A DNA stretch of 64,000 bases from Hemerocallis citrina. Taxonomy: Eukaryota > Streptophyta > Magnoliopsida > Asparagales > Asphodelaceae. The translations under genes and the position numbers were made by a program. Of the stretch, positions 21,649 through 33,923 are shown piece by piece (position 1 is the first letter of the stretch; the number at the start of each line of letters is the position of its first letter). The stretch covers positions 257,112,477 to 257,176,476 of the forward strand of contig CM030358.1 in assembly GCA_017893485.1 (NCBI GenBank). Reading direction: 5' to 3'. Under the pieces are notes generated by a model. That model worked only from the letters and a program-made list of their open reading frames with translations, searched no databases and had not been told where the DNA came from.

Positions 21649-22831
21649 GTGATCAACACGACCCTCTTCAAAAGGTCATACACAACGACAGACGGAAGAC
21701 CCTACCTCCGCTGTCTAAACCCCAATGAAGCAAAGTACGCTCTCAAGGAGCTACATGAGGGAATCGGTGGGTGCCATATGGGAAGCCGCTCGCTCGCGCG
21801 AAAGGCTTTGAACCACGAGTATTACTGGCCTATGATGCTGCAAGACGCCCTCATCCTGGTTAAGAAGTGTGGCCCCTGTCAATGGTTCTCCCCTGTAGAA
21901 AGGGCTCTGCAAGCGAATCTCCGTTCCATGGCCAGTCCGACCCCCTTTGCAATGTGGGGGATGGATCTGGTAGGCCCATTTTCGAAGGCAACAGGGCCAA
22001 CGAAAGTATCTCATAGTGGCAATCGACTACTTCACGAAGTGGATCAAGGCGGAGCCACTAGCCACGATCACCGAGCAGCAGACCCAACAGTTTTTCTGGA
22101 AACACATCGTCTACCGGTTCGGGATCCCGTAGGTGCTCATTACAGACAATGGGACTCAATTTGTGGGTAAACATTTCCGAAGGTTCTGTGAAGATCTCGA
22201 GATCCAGCAGCGCTTTTCTTCGGTGTGCTACCCGCAGTCAAACGGTCAGGCCGAGAACGCGAACTGCCAAATCCTTGACGGACTCAAGAAACGACTCGAT
22301 AACTCTTCCAAGAGGTTATGGGTCGATGAGCTGCTAAGCGTTCTCTGGGCCCACCGAACGACAAAGAGAATCTCCACGGGAGAGTCGCCATTTAATCTGA
22401 CATACGGCGCGAAGGCCGTCATTCCCCTAGAGATCGGGATCCCTTCGCCCCAGATCATGGCCTTCGATGAAGGAAGCAAATCTGCACAGCTACGTGCCGA
22501 CCTGGATTTCATAGACGAGGTCAGGGAGAAGTTCGCCATTAGAAGGAACACTTACCAACAAAGGATCAAAAGGTTCTACAACAAAAAGGTGCGTCCCACC
22601 GACATCAAGCTCGGAGACCTCGTCCTCCGGAAGCTGGCGGTATCCAACCACAGCCAAAAGAGGAAACTGGCCCCAAACTGGGAGGGCCCATACAGGGTAT
22701 CTGAGGTGGTACGTCCGGGAACGTACTGCCTAACCGACCCAGAGGGCAAGGCTGTCAAGAGACCCTGGAATGCAGAGCACCTCATCAAATTCCTAGAAGG
22801 GGGGGGGGTAGCCTCTACAGCCTCCATGTAA
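21649..22831 (+). pseudogene. E2 pol, part 3: integrase
   Basis: The integrase zinc-binding region HEGIGGCHMGSR ... CGPC lies at about 21751-21890. The first catalytic Asp is in WGMDLVGPF (near 21955). A frame shift in 22000-22130 follows, and then TDNGTQF (near 22142) and the E-containing NGQAENA. The remaining C-terminal domain ends PGTYCLTDPEGKAVKRPWNAEHLIKF, with a stop at 22829-22831. There is no chromodomain, consistent with Tat. Confidence 0.9.
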
Positions 22832-22959
22832 ACTATGAGAGATGTAATCGGCACGTCGTGCCTTGTTTTTTGTAAAGATCAAGTATGTTGTAATTATGCC
22901 AGCTTTCTTAAAACAAGATTTGGCTTCGTATTAGTTCTCATTAAAAAACATGTCTCGGG

Positions 22960-23105
22960 CTCGGCATTCGGATAGTACCGCGAGCCACACAAAACGTTCC
23001 TTACAAACTCAGGGCTCGTCATTCGGATAGTACCGCGAGCCACAAAAAGCTTCCCTTACAGGCTTATTCCTCAGCATTCAGATGGTACCGCGAGCCGCAA
23101 GAACT
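22960..23105. repeat. Short GC-rich repeats after E2 pol
   Basis: Three copies of a unit of about 65 bp built around ctcggcattcggatagtaccgc and gagcc, beginning about 130 bases after the integrase stop. The core is related to the 55-bp array at 26490-27930. Confidence 0.7.
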
Positions 23106-23109
23106 ACAC

Positions 23110-24340
23110 CATTGCCATCTTCCTGAGGACAAGTGTGGGGGCTCGTCGTCGACCCCGAGCAAGGGTGTGGCTTTCTTCAAAGCCACTCGATCGATACACT
23201 CGGTGATGACCTTCAGCTATGCCCATTACTGGTTTTCTCCTCGGTGTGGGGGCTCGGAATCTGCCCCTAGCATGGTTTGGGCTTCTTCAAGCGCATCAAC
23301 CTATGCGCACGACGGAAACCGCCAGCTACACCCGTACCGTCTACCTGAGAACAAGTGTGGGGGCTCATCGTCGACCCCGAGCAAGGTCGTGGCTTTCTTC
23401 AAAGCCATTCGACCGATACGCTCGGCGACGACCTTCAGCTACGCCCATTACCGGCTTTCTCCCCGGTGTGGAGGCTCGGCATCTGCCCCTAGCATGGTTT
23501 GGGCTTCTTCAAGCCCATCAACCTATGCGTACGGCGGCAACCGCCAGCTACACCCGTACTGTCTACCTGAGAACAAGTGTGGGGGCTCGTCGTCGATCCC
23601 GAGCAAGGTCGTGGCTTTCTTCAAAGACACTCGACCGATACGCTCGATGACGACCTTCAGCTACGCCCATTACCGGATTTCTCTCCGGTGTGGGGGCTCG
23701 GCATCTGCTCCTAGCATGGTTTGGGCTTCTTCAAGCCCACCAACCTATGCGCACGATGGCAACCACCAGCTACATCCGTACCGTCTACCTGAGAATAGGT
23801 GTGGGAGCTCGTCGTCGACCTCGAGCAAGGCCTTGGCTTTCTTCAAAGCCATGCAACCTTTACGCTCAGCGACGACCTTCAGCTACGCCCATCACTGGCT
23901 TTCTCCATGGCGTGGGGGCTCGGCATCTGCCCCAAGCATGGGTTGGACTTTTTTAAGACCATCAACCAGTGCGCTCGGTGGCAACCGCCAGCTACACCCT
24001 TGCCATCTTCCTAAGCACAAGAGTAGGGGCTCATCGTCGACCTCAAGCAAGGTCTTGGCTTTCTTTAAAGCCATGCGACCTTTACACTCGGCGACGACCT
24101 TCAGCTACGCCCATAATTGGCTTTCTCCATGGCGTGGGGGCTCGGCATCTGCCCCGAGCATGGGTTAGACTTTTTTAAGACCATCAACCTATGCGCTCGG
24201 TAGCAACCGCCAGCTACACCCTTGCCATCTTCCTGGCTCGTTTTTCGACCCCGTGCAAGGCCGTGGCTTTCTTCAAAACCACTCGACCGTCACGCTCGGC
24301 GAAGACTTTCAACCACGGCCATTTCAAAAAAGTTTTCAAT
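23110..24340. repeat. 222-bp tandem array in E2
   Basis: Five full units and a partial one. The anchor aagtgtgggggctc (or variants) occurs at about 23131, 23353, 23575, 23797 and 24019. Because 222 is 3 x 74, frames stay open across units. One reads 333 codons (23167-24168) as a 74-residue repeat containing AFFKA, TFSYAH and GNRQLHP. Other frames are also long, so I treat this as non-coding array DNA. Confidence 0.88.
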
Positions 24341-25125
24341 AAGGTTTAGGGCGCCCGCCTTCGGCAAACACCCCTGAGCTTCGATTCGTTGGTTGATCCT
24401 CCTCTCACCCTCGAGCAACTCGGGGTTTGCATCTTTCAAAAGTCAAAACCCAGAATTGTTCGAGGGCGGCAGGGGAGCCACCGACCCAGGGCTCTCTCCG
24501 AGCCTCCGAATCAATTGATCGGCCCACCACTCACCAACGAACAACCCGGAGTTTTACGCCCCTCAAGACCAAAACCCCGAATTGTTCGAGGGTGATTGGT
24601 GCGCCACCAATCTGGAACCCTCGGCCTAAAGTTCTAATTCTAGGGCGCCCACCTTCGCCAGGCACCCGAATCGTATGGCCGATAAGCCAATCCCAATTCC
24701 TGACAACCAACAAGGAGGGGATGGGGGTTATATAGCCCCCTCAGCAACGCAGTTATTGCATCTGGGAAGCCCAAACGACAGAAGGCGAAATGTCACCATT
24801 AATGCTTATCGGGAGGCGAAACGCCACTAATTAGGCGTTACCTGCCTAAAGTCACCGTGTGGTCTTTCCCCCTCGGCGGCAACCCCTTGCAAGGCCGAGC
24901 CCGACAACAATCCTCACTCAATGAAATTGTCTAGGTTAAAGAAGTTGGGAGTTTTTTATTACTCATCGCGCGCCCGTAATGATGGTACAAATACATTGAA
25001 AAGCTTACAAATCACTCATGCTCGGCTTAAAACTCAAATTCGGCGCTTCCTTCAGTTTCCTTCTCACGCTCGGCCGACCCGACCGGGGAAGGCTCTCCCG
25101 CGACTGAGCTTTCCACATCATCAGG
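24341..25125. other. E2 3' region between arrays, with duplicated segment
   Basis: A segment of about 125 bases around gaattgttcgaggg is present twice (about 24405-24480 and 24530-24600, diverged). A TTATATAG box at 24728 is followed by a pyrimidine-rich stretch. No gene is seen. This is probably the 3' flank of the minus-strand ORF that ends at 25126. Confidence 0.5.
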
Positions 25126-26260
25126 CTAGGCACCCTCCAATAAAAAGGTCGGAGATGGTCCTAATACCGAATTGCTCACCTCCTCGATCAAACTGGCACC
25201 TAGCACCAGCTTCAACCTATAGATCTCCAACTCTTTCTCAACAACGGCCTCACAACGAAAAGACTCTGAAGCCGACCACCTGCTAGAGGCAACCGAGATC
25301 GACCAGTTCGTCTCGATTACCCACCAATCCCGATCGACTATGGCTTTCCTCAAACGAGCGACCTCCAAGCCAAGCTCCCTAGACTTGTTCATGAAATAAT
25401 TCACTACGGCCGCTCGGTCCCGAGCCTGCTTTCGTTGGTGAGCCAGAGCCGCCTCCATGGCCCCTGGCCCAGCTCGGACCAAGGAGGCCTCGGCAGAAAT
25501 ATGGTCGGCACCTGAGGACCCATGCGCCTATCAAAAAAACAAGAAAAGCAAAAAGTCACAAAAGAGACTAAAGAAGCACAGTTCATGGAGCATCGACCAA
25601 AAAATTATCTCTCATTAATTTTAAAATTTTTGTGCTACAAAAGGCGGTGGCCAGTTCGTGCAATGCATTTACAAAATCAAAAAAGAAAAAAAAAACCTAA
25701 ACTATGCTTGAGGGGGGGTGGCACCTCTTCATCAGCAGGGTTGCCCCCGACCTCAACTTTGTGAGGATCCCCGATCTCCTCACCGCCGGGTGTTATCGGA
25801 TGCTCGGGCTGCCAGTTGTAGTGGAGGTGGTCAACCCTTTTGTGCGGATAGATCAACCGGAAGTGTTCCTTAGACTTATCATAGGCCTCGTCCTGCGCAA
25901 GGATCAGGGTATCTGCCAGGGTGATCTCCGCCTCCTCCATGGCGATCTCCGCCTCCTCCATGGCCTTTCGCGCCTTCTCAGCTTCTTCCCAGGGCATTCT
26001 TCTTGAGGCGATCCACATCCTTCTTATGGTAATCGACTATCGAGGCCATCTGGGCCTCGTGAATGGCCACCATGCTCCGAGCCTCCTTTAGCTCGTCCAT
26101 CACCTTGTTCAGGTCGCGGAGATACTTCTCCGCATTCCTCTTCTCGATGAGGACCTCCTTCTCCAAGCACTTCTGAAAGTGCTGTCCATGAAGTATCGCG
26201 CTTACGGGTAGATCACCGGAAAAAGGTCGTCGACAGCAGGTGAGAAAAAACCCTTGTTCT
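25126..26260 (-). pseudogene. E2 antisense accessory ORF, coiled-coil remnant
   Basis: Minus-strand coding-like sequence in at least three pieces. 26166-25978 reads LEKEVLIEKRNAEKYLRDLNK with many heptads. 26018-25677 contains EEAEKARKAMEEAEIAMEEAEI. 25482-25126 (extendable to about 25527) contains ARDRAAVVNYFMNKSRELGLEV. A possible splice acceptor (ttttttgatag) precedes the last piece near 25527. A TATAAATC box on the minus strand near 26315 could be its promoter. It resembles the C-terminal coiled-coil part of the antisense gene of E3 but lacks the N-terminal domain. Antisense extra ORFs between pol and the 3' LTR are known in Tat elements; this copy looks truncated. Confidence 0.6.
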
Positions 26261-26489
26261 TGAAAAATTGAAAAATAAGTAAGGAAATGAAGGAAAGAAA
26301 AAGGGGGAGGGGGGATTTATAACAGAGAAAGAGACTCCTCGAGTTTCGCGAAAAGATCTGGCCATTGTATCTTAATCATCAAGATCCAACGGCCACTAGA
26401 TCTAAAGTCGCTTCAATTCTTGCGCACGTGACGTTAGTAGTTGCCACAAAATTACCCCAATGCCTCCAGGCTTTTCCAACAATTCGGGA

Positions 26490-27930
26490 GGGTCGACGCT
26501 CGGATGGTGTCGCGAGCCCCAAAATCCTCCTCTATTCAACAGGAGGCTCGGAGCTCGGAAGGCACTGCGAGCCACAAAAACTTCTCCTGCAAACTTAGGG
26601 CTCGACGCTTGGATGTCACCGCGAGCCACAAAGGCTTCTATACACTAAGCATTAAATGAAATGAAACCATTAGATTTCATTCGGCCGCCATTACCAATAC
26701 ATCGTCCCACCGACGACAAACCACTCAGAAGCTCCAACAAATTTTGGGGGCTCGACGCTCGATGGCATCGCGAGCCCCAAAATCCTCCTCTATTCAATAG
26801 GAAGCTCGGAGCTCGGATGGCACCGCAAGCCCCAAAATCCTGCTCTATTCAACAGGAGGCTCGGAGCTCGGATGGCACCGTGAGCCCCAAAATCCTCCTC
26901 TATTTCACAGGAGGCTCGGAGCTCGGATGGCACCAGGAGCCGCTAAAAACCCCTAGGCTTTTCTATCAAGTCATGAGGGTCGACGCTCGGATAACACCGC
27001 GAGCCCCAAATTCCTCCTCTATTTCACAGGAGGCTCGGAGCTCGGATGGCACCAGGAGCTGCTAAAAAACCCCTAGGCTTTTCCAACAAGTCAGGAGGGT
27101 CGATGCTCGGATAACACCGCGAGCCCCAAAATCCTTCTCTATTCAATAGGAGGCTCGGAGCTCGGATGGCACCGCGAGCCCCAAAATCCTCCTCTATTCA
27201 ACAGGAGGCTCGGAGCTTGGATAACACCGCGAGCCTCAAAATCCTCCTCTATTTTACAGGAGGCTCGGAGCTCGGATGGCACCAGGAGTCGCTAAAAAAC
27301 CCCCAGGCATTTCCAACAAGTCAGGAGGGTCGACGCTCATAACACCGCGAGCCCCAAAATCCTCCTCTATTTCACAGGAGGCTCGGAGCTCGGATGGCAC
27401 CAGGAGCCGCTAACAAACCCTCCAGGCTTTTCCAACAAGTCAGGAGGGTTGATGCTCGGATAACACCGCGAGCCCCAAAATCCTCCTCTATTTTACAGGA
27501 GGCTCGGAGCTCGGATGGTACCGCGAGCTCCAAAATTCCCCAGGCTTTTCCAACCAGTCGGAAGCGTCGATGCTCGGATGACACCGCGAGCCCCAAAATC
27601 CTCTTCTATTTCACAGGAGGCTCAGAGCTCGGATGGCACCGCGAGCCCTGAAATCCTCCTCTATTCAATAGGTGGCTCGGAGCTCGGATGGCACCGCGAG
27701 CCCCAAAATCCTTCCCTATTTCACAGGAGGCTCGGAGCTCGGATGGCATCGTGAGCCCCAAAATCCTCCTCTATTTCACAGGAGACTCGGAGCTCGGATG
27801 GCACCGCGAGCCCCAAAATCCTCCTCTATTCAACAGGAGGCTCGGAGCTTGGATGACACCGTGAGCCCCAAAATCCTCCTCTCTCCAACGAGAGGGAGCT
27901 CGGACGGCACCTGCGAGCCCCGAAATCCTC
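26490..27930. repeat. 55-bp tandem array with interspersed longer variant
   Basis: About two dozen units of gctcggagctcggatggcac / cgcgagccccaaaatcctcc / tctattcaacaggag, 55 bp each; unit starts at 26804, 26859 and 26914 confirm the period. Several units are replaced by a second type containing cgctaaaaa, cccaggcttttcc and aacaagtcaggagggtcga, which gives a higher-order pattern. Long frames across it are by-products of repetition. Confidence 0.9.
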
Positions 27931-27934
27931 CTAA

Positions 27935-28850
27935 TTCCAAACAAGTGAGGGGCTCGTTTACCAATGCTCGACGCTCGGCAAGACCCTCTACTCAGCAGAC
28001 CTCGGCGTCCCCTTGCTTTTCCAACAAGTGAGGGGCTCATTTACCGACCCTCGACACTCGGCAAGAAGACCCCCTACTCAACAGATCGCGGCGTCCCCTT
28101 GCTTTTTCAACAAGTGAGGGGCTCGTTTACCGACCCTCGACGCTCGGCAAGAAGACCCCCTACTCAACAGATCGCAGCATCCCCTTGCTTTTTCAACAAG
28201 TGAGGGGCTCGTCTACCGACCCTCGACGCTCGGTAAGAAGTCCCCCTACTCAGCAGATCACAGCGTCCCCTTGCTTTTCCAACAAGTGAGGGGCTTGTCT
28301 ACCAACCCTCGATGCTCGGCAAGAAGACCCCCTAGACCCCCTATTCCACAGATCTCGGCATCCCCTTGCTTTTCCAACAAGTGAGGGGCTCGACTACCGA
28401 CCCTCGACGCTCGGCAAGAAGACCCCCTACTCAACAAATCGCGGGATCCCCTTGCCTTTCCAACAAGCGAGGGGCTCGTCTACCGACCCTCGACGCTCGG
28501 CAAGAAGGCCCCTGCTCCATAGATCTCGGCATCCCCTTGTTTTTCCAACAAGTGAGGGGCTCGCCTACCAACCTTTGACGCTCGACAAGAAGACCCCCTA
28601 CTCAACAGATCGCGGCGTCCCCTTGCTTTTTCAAAAAGTGAGGGGCTCGTCTACCGACCCTGGATGCTCGGCAAGAAGACCTCCTACTCAGCAGATCTCG
28701 GTGCCCCCTTACTTTTCCAACAAGTGAGGGGCTCGTCTACCGACCCTCGAAGCTTGGCAAGAAGACCCCCTACTCCAAAGATCTCGGCGTCCCCTTGCTT
28801 TTCCAACAAGTGAGGGGCTCGCCTACCGACCCTCGATGCTCGGAAAATCG
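27935..28850. repeat. 86-bp tandem array
   Basis: Ten units anchored on caacaagtgaggggctcg at 28022, 28108, 28194, 28280, 28375, 28461, 28546, 28632, 28718 and 28804. Spacing is 86 bp except one 95-bp interval, which carries a local duplication of gaccccctag. It shares ccaacaagt...aggg with the longer variant of the neighbouring 55-bp array. Confidence 0.92.
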
Positions 28851-30879
28851 AGCTCCGACTCTTCTGCGCCCGGCACTCCGCATGAGTCCAATAGGGGATC
28901 CCTTCACCTTAACCCCCTGACCTCTTCTGGAAGATACAGATCCTATTTCTCGCCGTACACACCTGTAACGCCTCGATTTCCATATACTGGGAAACCGTGA
29001 CTTAAGCCATAATCTTTTCTTCAATCAGTCACAATACACAGAAAAACAGGAGAATTTAAAACTTTTTATTCAACACCCAATGTATTACAAGTCTGAATAT
29101 TATACAACTGCAATACATTACAATAATGTTACAATAATACCTTTACAATCCCAAGTATTACAACTTTCAACAACTTACATCATAGTACAAGGAATGAAGA
29201 ACAACACTTGGTAATTCCCACTTGGGTACTTTTCGGCAAATAGATAATCAACATAAATATTACAGCGGAAACTAAACATGACACCGACTCCTCGCTTTCC
29301 TTGCCTTGAGTCCTCCTGAATCTCGCACCTGTTCTTCTGCAATCCAGTACCTATTGAAGTGGGGACGTCAGTATTCACTGACGCTTTGAGGCTAATAACT
29401 TAGCAGCGAATCTCCCAAAACAACATACAACATGGCAATGTGTCGGTGTAGTTTAAGTGTTCGTGAGTGCTATGACTAGAATCTAATGCAATATTAACTA
29501 AAGCTAGGATGCTCCTATTCTAATGCCAGCAAGTCTCCGAAACAACATGCAGCCCATACTACATGTGCCCATCTCAAGACGTCTCTTCATTATAGGGATT
29601 TGAACCCTCGCTATGAGTTCTACTCTTGTACTCAACTTGTTCCTGAAGATTAGACATGACTGAGGAGGTGGCCCTACAACGGTCTAGTCCCGCCAGGCAT
29701 ACCAGACCTTCCTCAAATATCTGACGAATCCTTGGAGTTTCTGTGAAATCAGGTTAGCTCGAAGCCTCCCAGCCGCCCCCTTGCCAGACCGTAGTCTATG
29801 GCCCTCGCCCTTAGATATAAGCTAAGACGGAGTTCCGAGGGGGGTCCATCCCCCTAGCTCCGACAGGAATCGCTCCCACTTATCAAGGCACTTCAGAAAT
29901 TAACAGACGAGATACGGATCCCGTGCTCCCAACTCATGAGAAGCCACAAACCGTATCCCTTTGACAAGAAGGGTACAACCCAATAACACCGCCTAATGCA
30001 GACCTATAGGACAGGTCGGATCATAAGGAATCACCCTTAACACCAACTCCTTCCCTTCGGCGAAAGGTAAAGGTTAAGTAGTAAAAGCCATAAGTTCCTA
30101 CGTTAACAATGTCACTAACCCTAAACAAACTGAGGGATGACAACATATTTTACACAATATGCTGAGTCTTTAGTTTACACTTCGCTAGACAACTCTACTA
30201 GGCTGCTCATCCTAGACTTACCAGAATCCCTAAGGATCTGATTCATGGCCTATCGATCCAAGACCCCGGCAATATGAACATACCCGCATGCCACTACCCT
30301 GAACTTGGATTCCGTCTATACTCCGGTCCGCGATCAACCTACACCAGTTAAGATCTGACGGTACACAAGAAGTGACTTGTTCACAGTCCCTTCGGAGTAA
30401 GAAAACATATGTCTTGATGGTCGATAGCCCCTAGGGTAATAATCTCGCCCTAGACGAGCATAACAAAACTGCGTACTAGATAACAAGTTATATACGAGTA
30501 AACCGAACACCTACGAGCCAACAAGCTACGTATGAAACAATAACATATATACCAGCCAAATAAGCCGCATATGAGACTAACAGCTACGTACAGGGCCAGT
30601 CGAGCCACGTACGAGCACAACCATATGCAAAACAACCATACAGGTAATCAAACCTAGAAGCGATCAATGTGCTCACTAGCAACCTTGATCTTCTATCATT
30701 AGAAGCAACAGAAGGATCTACTAACAGCCTAAAATAGGCATTCTACCTATAAGAAGCCGCAAGCGACATAACAACTTTTATTTAGGAAGCTACAATATAC
30801 CATTCAAGCATGCATGGCTCTAGCTATGTAATCTCAAACCTGGAATTCCTTCTAGGGGATTAACTAGAACTACTTACAA

Positions 30880-31060
30880 CACAATATTGCAACTACAACA
30901 TGGTGGTTCTTCACTAACACCGCAACTACAACATGCTAGTTCTTTACCAACACAATTTACTATAACATGATAGTTCTTTACTAACACTCTAACTACAACG
31001 TGATAGTTAACACTACAACTACAACATGAAGGTTCTATATTAACACTACAACTACAAGCA
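30880..31060. repeat. Imperfect short repeats (acaacatg-tagttctt) in E4
   Basis: Several imperfect units of roughly 35-45 bases containing ctacaacatgatagttcttt and actaacac. They form the start of a long region (about 30880-32420) dominated by acaa and agcatgg motifs. Confidence 0.65.
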
Positions 31061-31799
31061 TGGATACAACTTAAGTAGAAAGCTACTAGATTTTAGCATG
31101 GATATTTCCTACTACTTTAAGCATGGTTAATGCTACAACTTACCCATGAGTACTAACAATTTAGCATGGTATGCCACTTAAACATTATTCTACAACAATT
31201 CTTAAGCATGATAGGAACCTACAACAATCTTAAGCATAACATACTATTTAAGTATTCCTACAACAATCTTAGGCATGGTAGGTAACTAAAACATCTATCC
31301 TACACATTCCTAAGCATGGTAGATTAATTAACATAAATCCTACAACAATCTAAGTATGGATACATACTTAGTATCAACCTACAACATTCCTAAGCATGGT
31401 AGATAAGCATTAATCCAACAAAATCTAAGCATGGTATACAATTTTCCTACAAAAATCCAACATGGTACGCTACTTAAGTATTCAACCTAAGCATGGTATA
31501 CATTTCAAACATAACCCTACAATATTCTAAACATGGTAATGCTACTTGGCATTAATGTACGACATTCTTACATGAGATATATCACAAGTATCAATCCTTC
31601 CATAATCAAACATGGCATATAATTTTCCTACAACAACCTAAGCATGGATTGTTCTTTCCTACAACAATCTAAGCATGGTAGGTGATTAAACATTAATCCT
31701 ACACAATCGTAGCATGGTAGGTTGATCTACAACGATCTAAGCATGAAGACAACTTAGTAGAACATCTACTATTACAATCTAACATAGATAGAACATAAC

Positions 31800-32275
31800 A
31801 TAGAATTCCTACAACTAAGCATGGATTATAATTCCTACAACAATCTAAGCATGGTATAATAATTCCTACAACAATCTAAGCATGAATTATAATTCCTACA
31901 ATAATCTAAGCATAGATTATAATTCCTACAACAATCTAAGCATGGTATAATAATTCCTAGAACAATCTAAGCATGGATTATAATTCCTACAAGAATCTAA
32001 GCATGGATTATAATTCCTACAATAATCTAAGCATGGGTTATAATTCCAACAATAATCTAAGCATAGATTATAATTTCTACAACAATCTAAGCATGGTATA
32101 ATAATTCCTACAACAATCTAAGCATGGATTATAATTCCTACAATAATCTAAGCATGGTATAATAATTCCTACAACAATCTAAGCATGGATTATAATTCCT
32201 ACAATAATCTAAGCATGGTATAATAATTCCTACAATAATCTAAGCATGGTATATATATTTTTCCTACAATGATCC
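31800..32275. repeat. 30-31-bp minisatellite in E4
   Basis: About fifteen units of caatctaagcatggattata plus attcctacaa, alternating with a variant containing ggtataataattcc. Spacing is 30-31 bases. Looser copies extend on both sides. Confidence 0.9.
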
Positions 32276-33234
32276 AAGTATGGTATAAGACTTTCCTACC
32301 ATAATCTAAAAATGGTATATATTTTTCCTACAATGACTTAAGCATAAACATCTACTACTACTTCACTTAAGCATAACATCTACTACTACTTTACTTAAGC
32401 ATAAACATCTACTACTACTTAAGCATGAACTACAATACTACAAATAGTCTACCTTTTTATAAATTACAAGCCCTACATAATACAACACTATTTTCTTTAA
32501 TCTCTTACTCCCTATACACAATAAGTCTATCTTTTTATCAACTAATAGTTAACTAGGTTTGTTAATTATCAAAGCAGAGAGCAAAACCAAAGAAAGACTT
32601 GTTTTTAATAGTCCACAACCCCAAAATGGATAGTAATTAGTTCTATGTGCAAAAGGCATATGCTTGTACCAAGTCCTTGTTTAGTCCTACATTCCAAAAT
32701 GGGTATGTACACAAGATTCATATGCACATGTCCAAGTCAAGTCCTACAACCCAAAATGGTTGTATACACAATCACATATGCTTATGTTTATTTAGTCCAA
32801 CAACAACAACAAGAACAACATTTACTACTATCAAAAGTTCCACCTTTATGTTTTTATTTAGTACTACCACTTGTTCCATTTCCTTTTATCCATACCATTA
32901 TGCTACAACATAATAAGAAATAACATACCACAACACCATCACAAGAAACAAGCACCCCAAAAGAGCAAAAGAAAACAAAACAAGGAAGATAAGGAGAAGA
33001 AGAAACCAAAAACAACAAACTCAAACAACAAACTCAAACAACAAAGCAATGGAGAAACCCCCACCTTTGTTTCTTGTAGGAAGGACTAGCCTAGCAACCT
33101 TCTCCTTCCCCTTAGCTTCTAGGAAATCCTAAGAACCTACAAAGAAAAACTCTCATATTAGTATTTCTCTCTTTCTTTTCCTTTCCTTTCTTTCTTTGTC
33201 TTTGTAAAATGAGACAAGTAATGAAGGGAGGGGG

Positions 33235-33242
33235 TATTTATA
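33235..33242 (-). promoter_or_regulatory. E4 LTR TATA box
   Basis: The minus strand reads TATAAATACCCCCTCCC, the same arrangement as the E1 LTR promoter. Confidence 0.65.
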
Positions 33243-33846
33243 GGTGGAGGAGAGGATGGAGAGTGCAAATTTGCACACACAAAAGTGCACAAAACCCCCT
33301 AGAAGGGTTGGCCGGCCATGCCTTGTAGAGTGAGGGAGGTATGGTGTAGGGTATGGGCTATGGTGTGAGGTGGAGGGGTGAGGTGGAAGAGATAAGGTTT
33401 CTAGAAGATCACTCCTTAATCTCTTATGCATACAAAACCCTAGCTTAAGCCTCTTAAAAACCCTAACAATGAAATTAGATTGGTCATGACAAAGATAAGT
33501 ACTTTGTCCAAAATACACCTAATTTGCACAATGTACAATTTGCTATAACGCGCATATGTACGTATATATGTGTATACAAAAAAATTCATATAATCCATAT
33601 AAAATAATTTAATTTTGAAAATAATAATAAAATAAATTTTATTATCAATTCGGAAGATCACGGTACCAATTTGATACAATGCGGATGTATACTGACCGGT
33701 ATATGGGTACAGATAATGTTTATGAACAAAATCGGGTGAAAATCACCAAAATATTTCAATTTTGGAATTAAAACAAAATAATAATAAAATAATAATAAAA
33801 TAACAATTTATACAATGTAATATCCGTCCGGGAATATTACAACACC

Positions 33847-33923
33847 ACCCTGCTCTTCCTACAGAGGCAAAGAACCACTTCTACACAACTGGGTCACCCA
33901 GCCCTCCAGGAGTGGGGGGCTCC
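33847..33923 (+). other. E2 3' end with polypurine tract
   Basis: The short piece of E2 between E4 and the 3' LTR. The PPT aggagtggggggc (33908-33920) precedes TGATATGGG of the LTR. Confidence 0.8.

Larger units (their letters stand above)
28964..33841 (-). mobile_element. E4: 4.88-kb solo LTR of a Ty3/gypsy element inside E2
   Basis: On the minus strand it reads TGTAATATTCC...GGCGTTACA. The flanks are acacc at 28959-28963 and 33842-33846, a perfect 5-bp TSD. There is no PBS, gag, pol or second LTR, so it is the product of LTR-LTR recombination. It shares with the E1 LTR a TATAAATACCCCC box (minus strand, 33235-33242) and, near 29590, the block related to gagggattgaaccctac. Short frames such as 33153-33518 show no family features. 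Confidence 0.88.

Noticed and set aside
26365..28727. Many 70-130-codon frames across the 55- and 86-bp arrays
   Set aside because: They repeat with the array period in several frames and both strands, so they reflect repetition rather than genes.
23100..28850. Possible CRISPR array in the regularly spaced E2 repeats
   Set aside because: Repeats are directly adjacent without unique spacers, and the context is a plant retrotransposon.
33153..33679. Minus-strand frames of 121 and 79 codons at the end of E4
   Set aside because: They lie around the LTR TATA box. Composition is low complexity and no homology is recognised.
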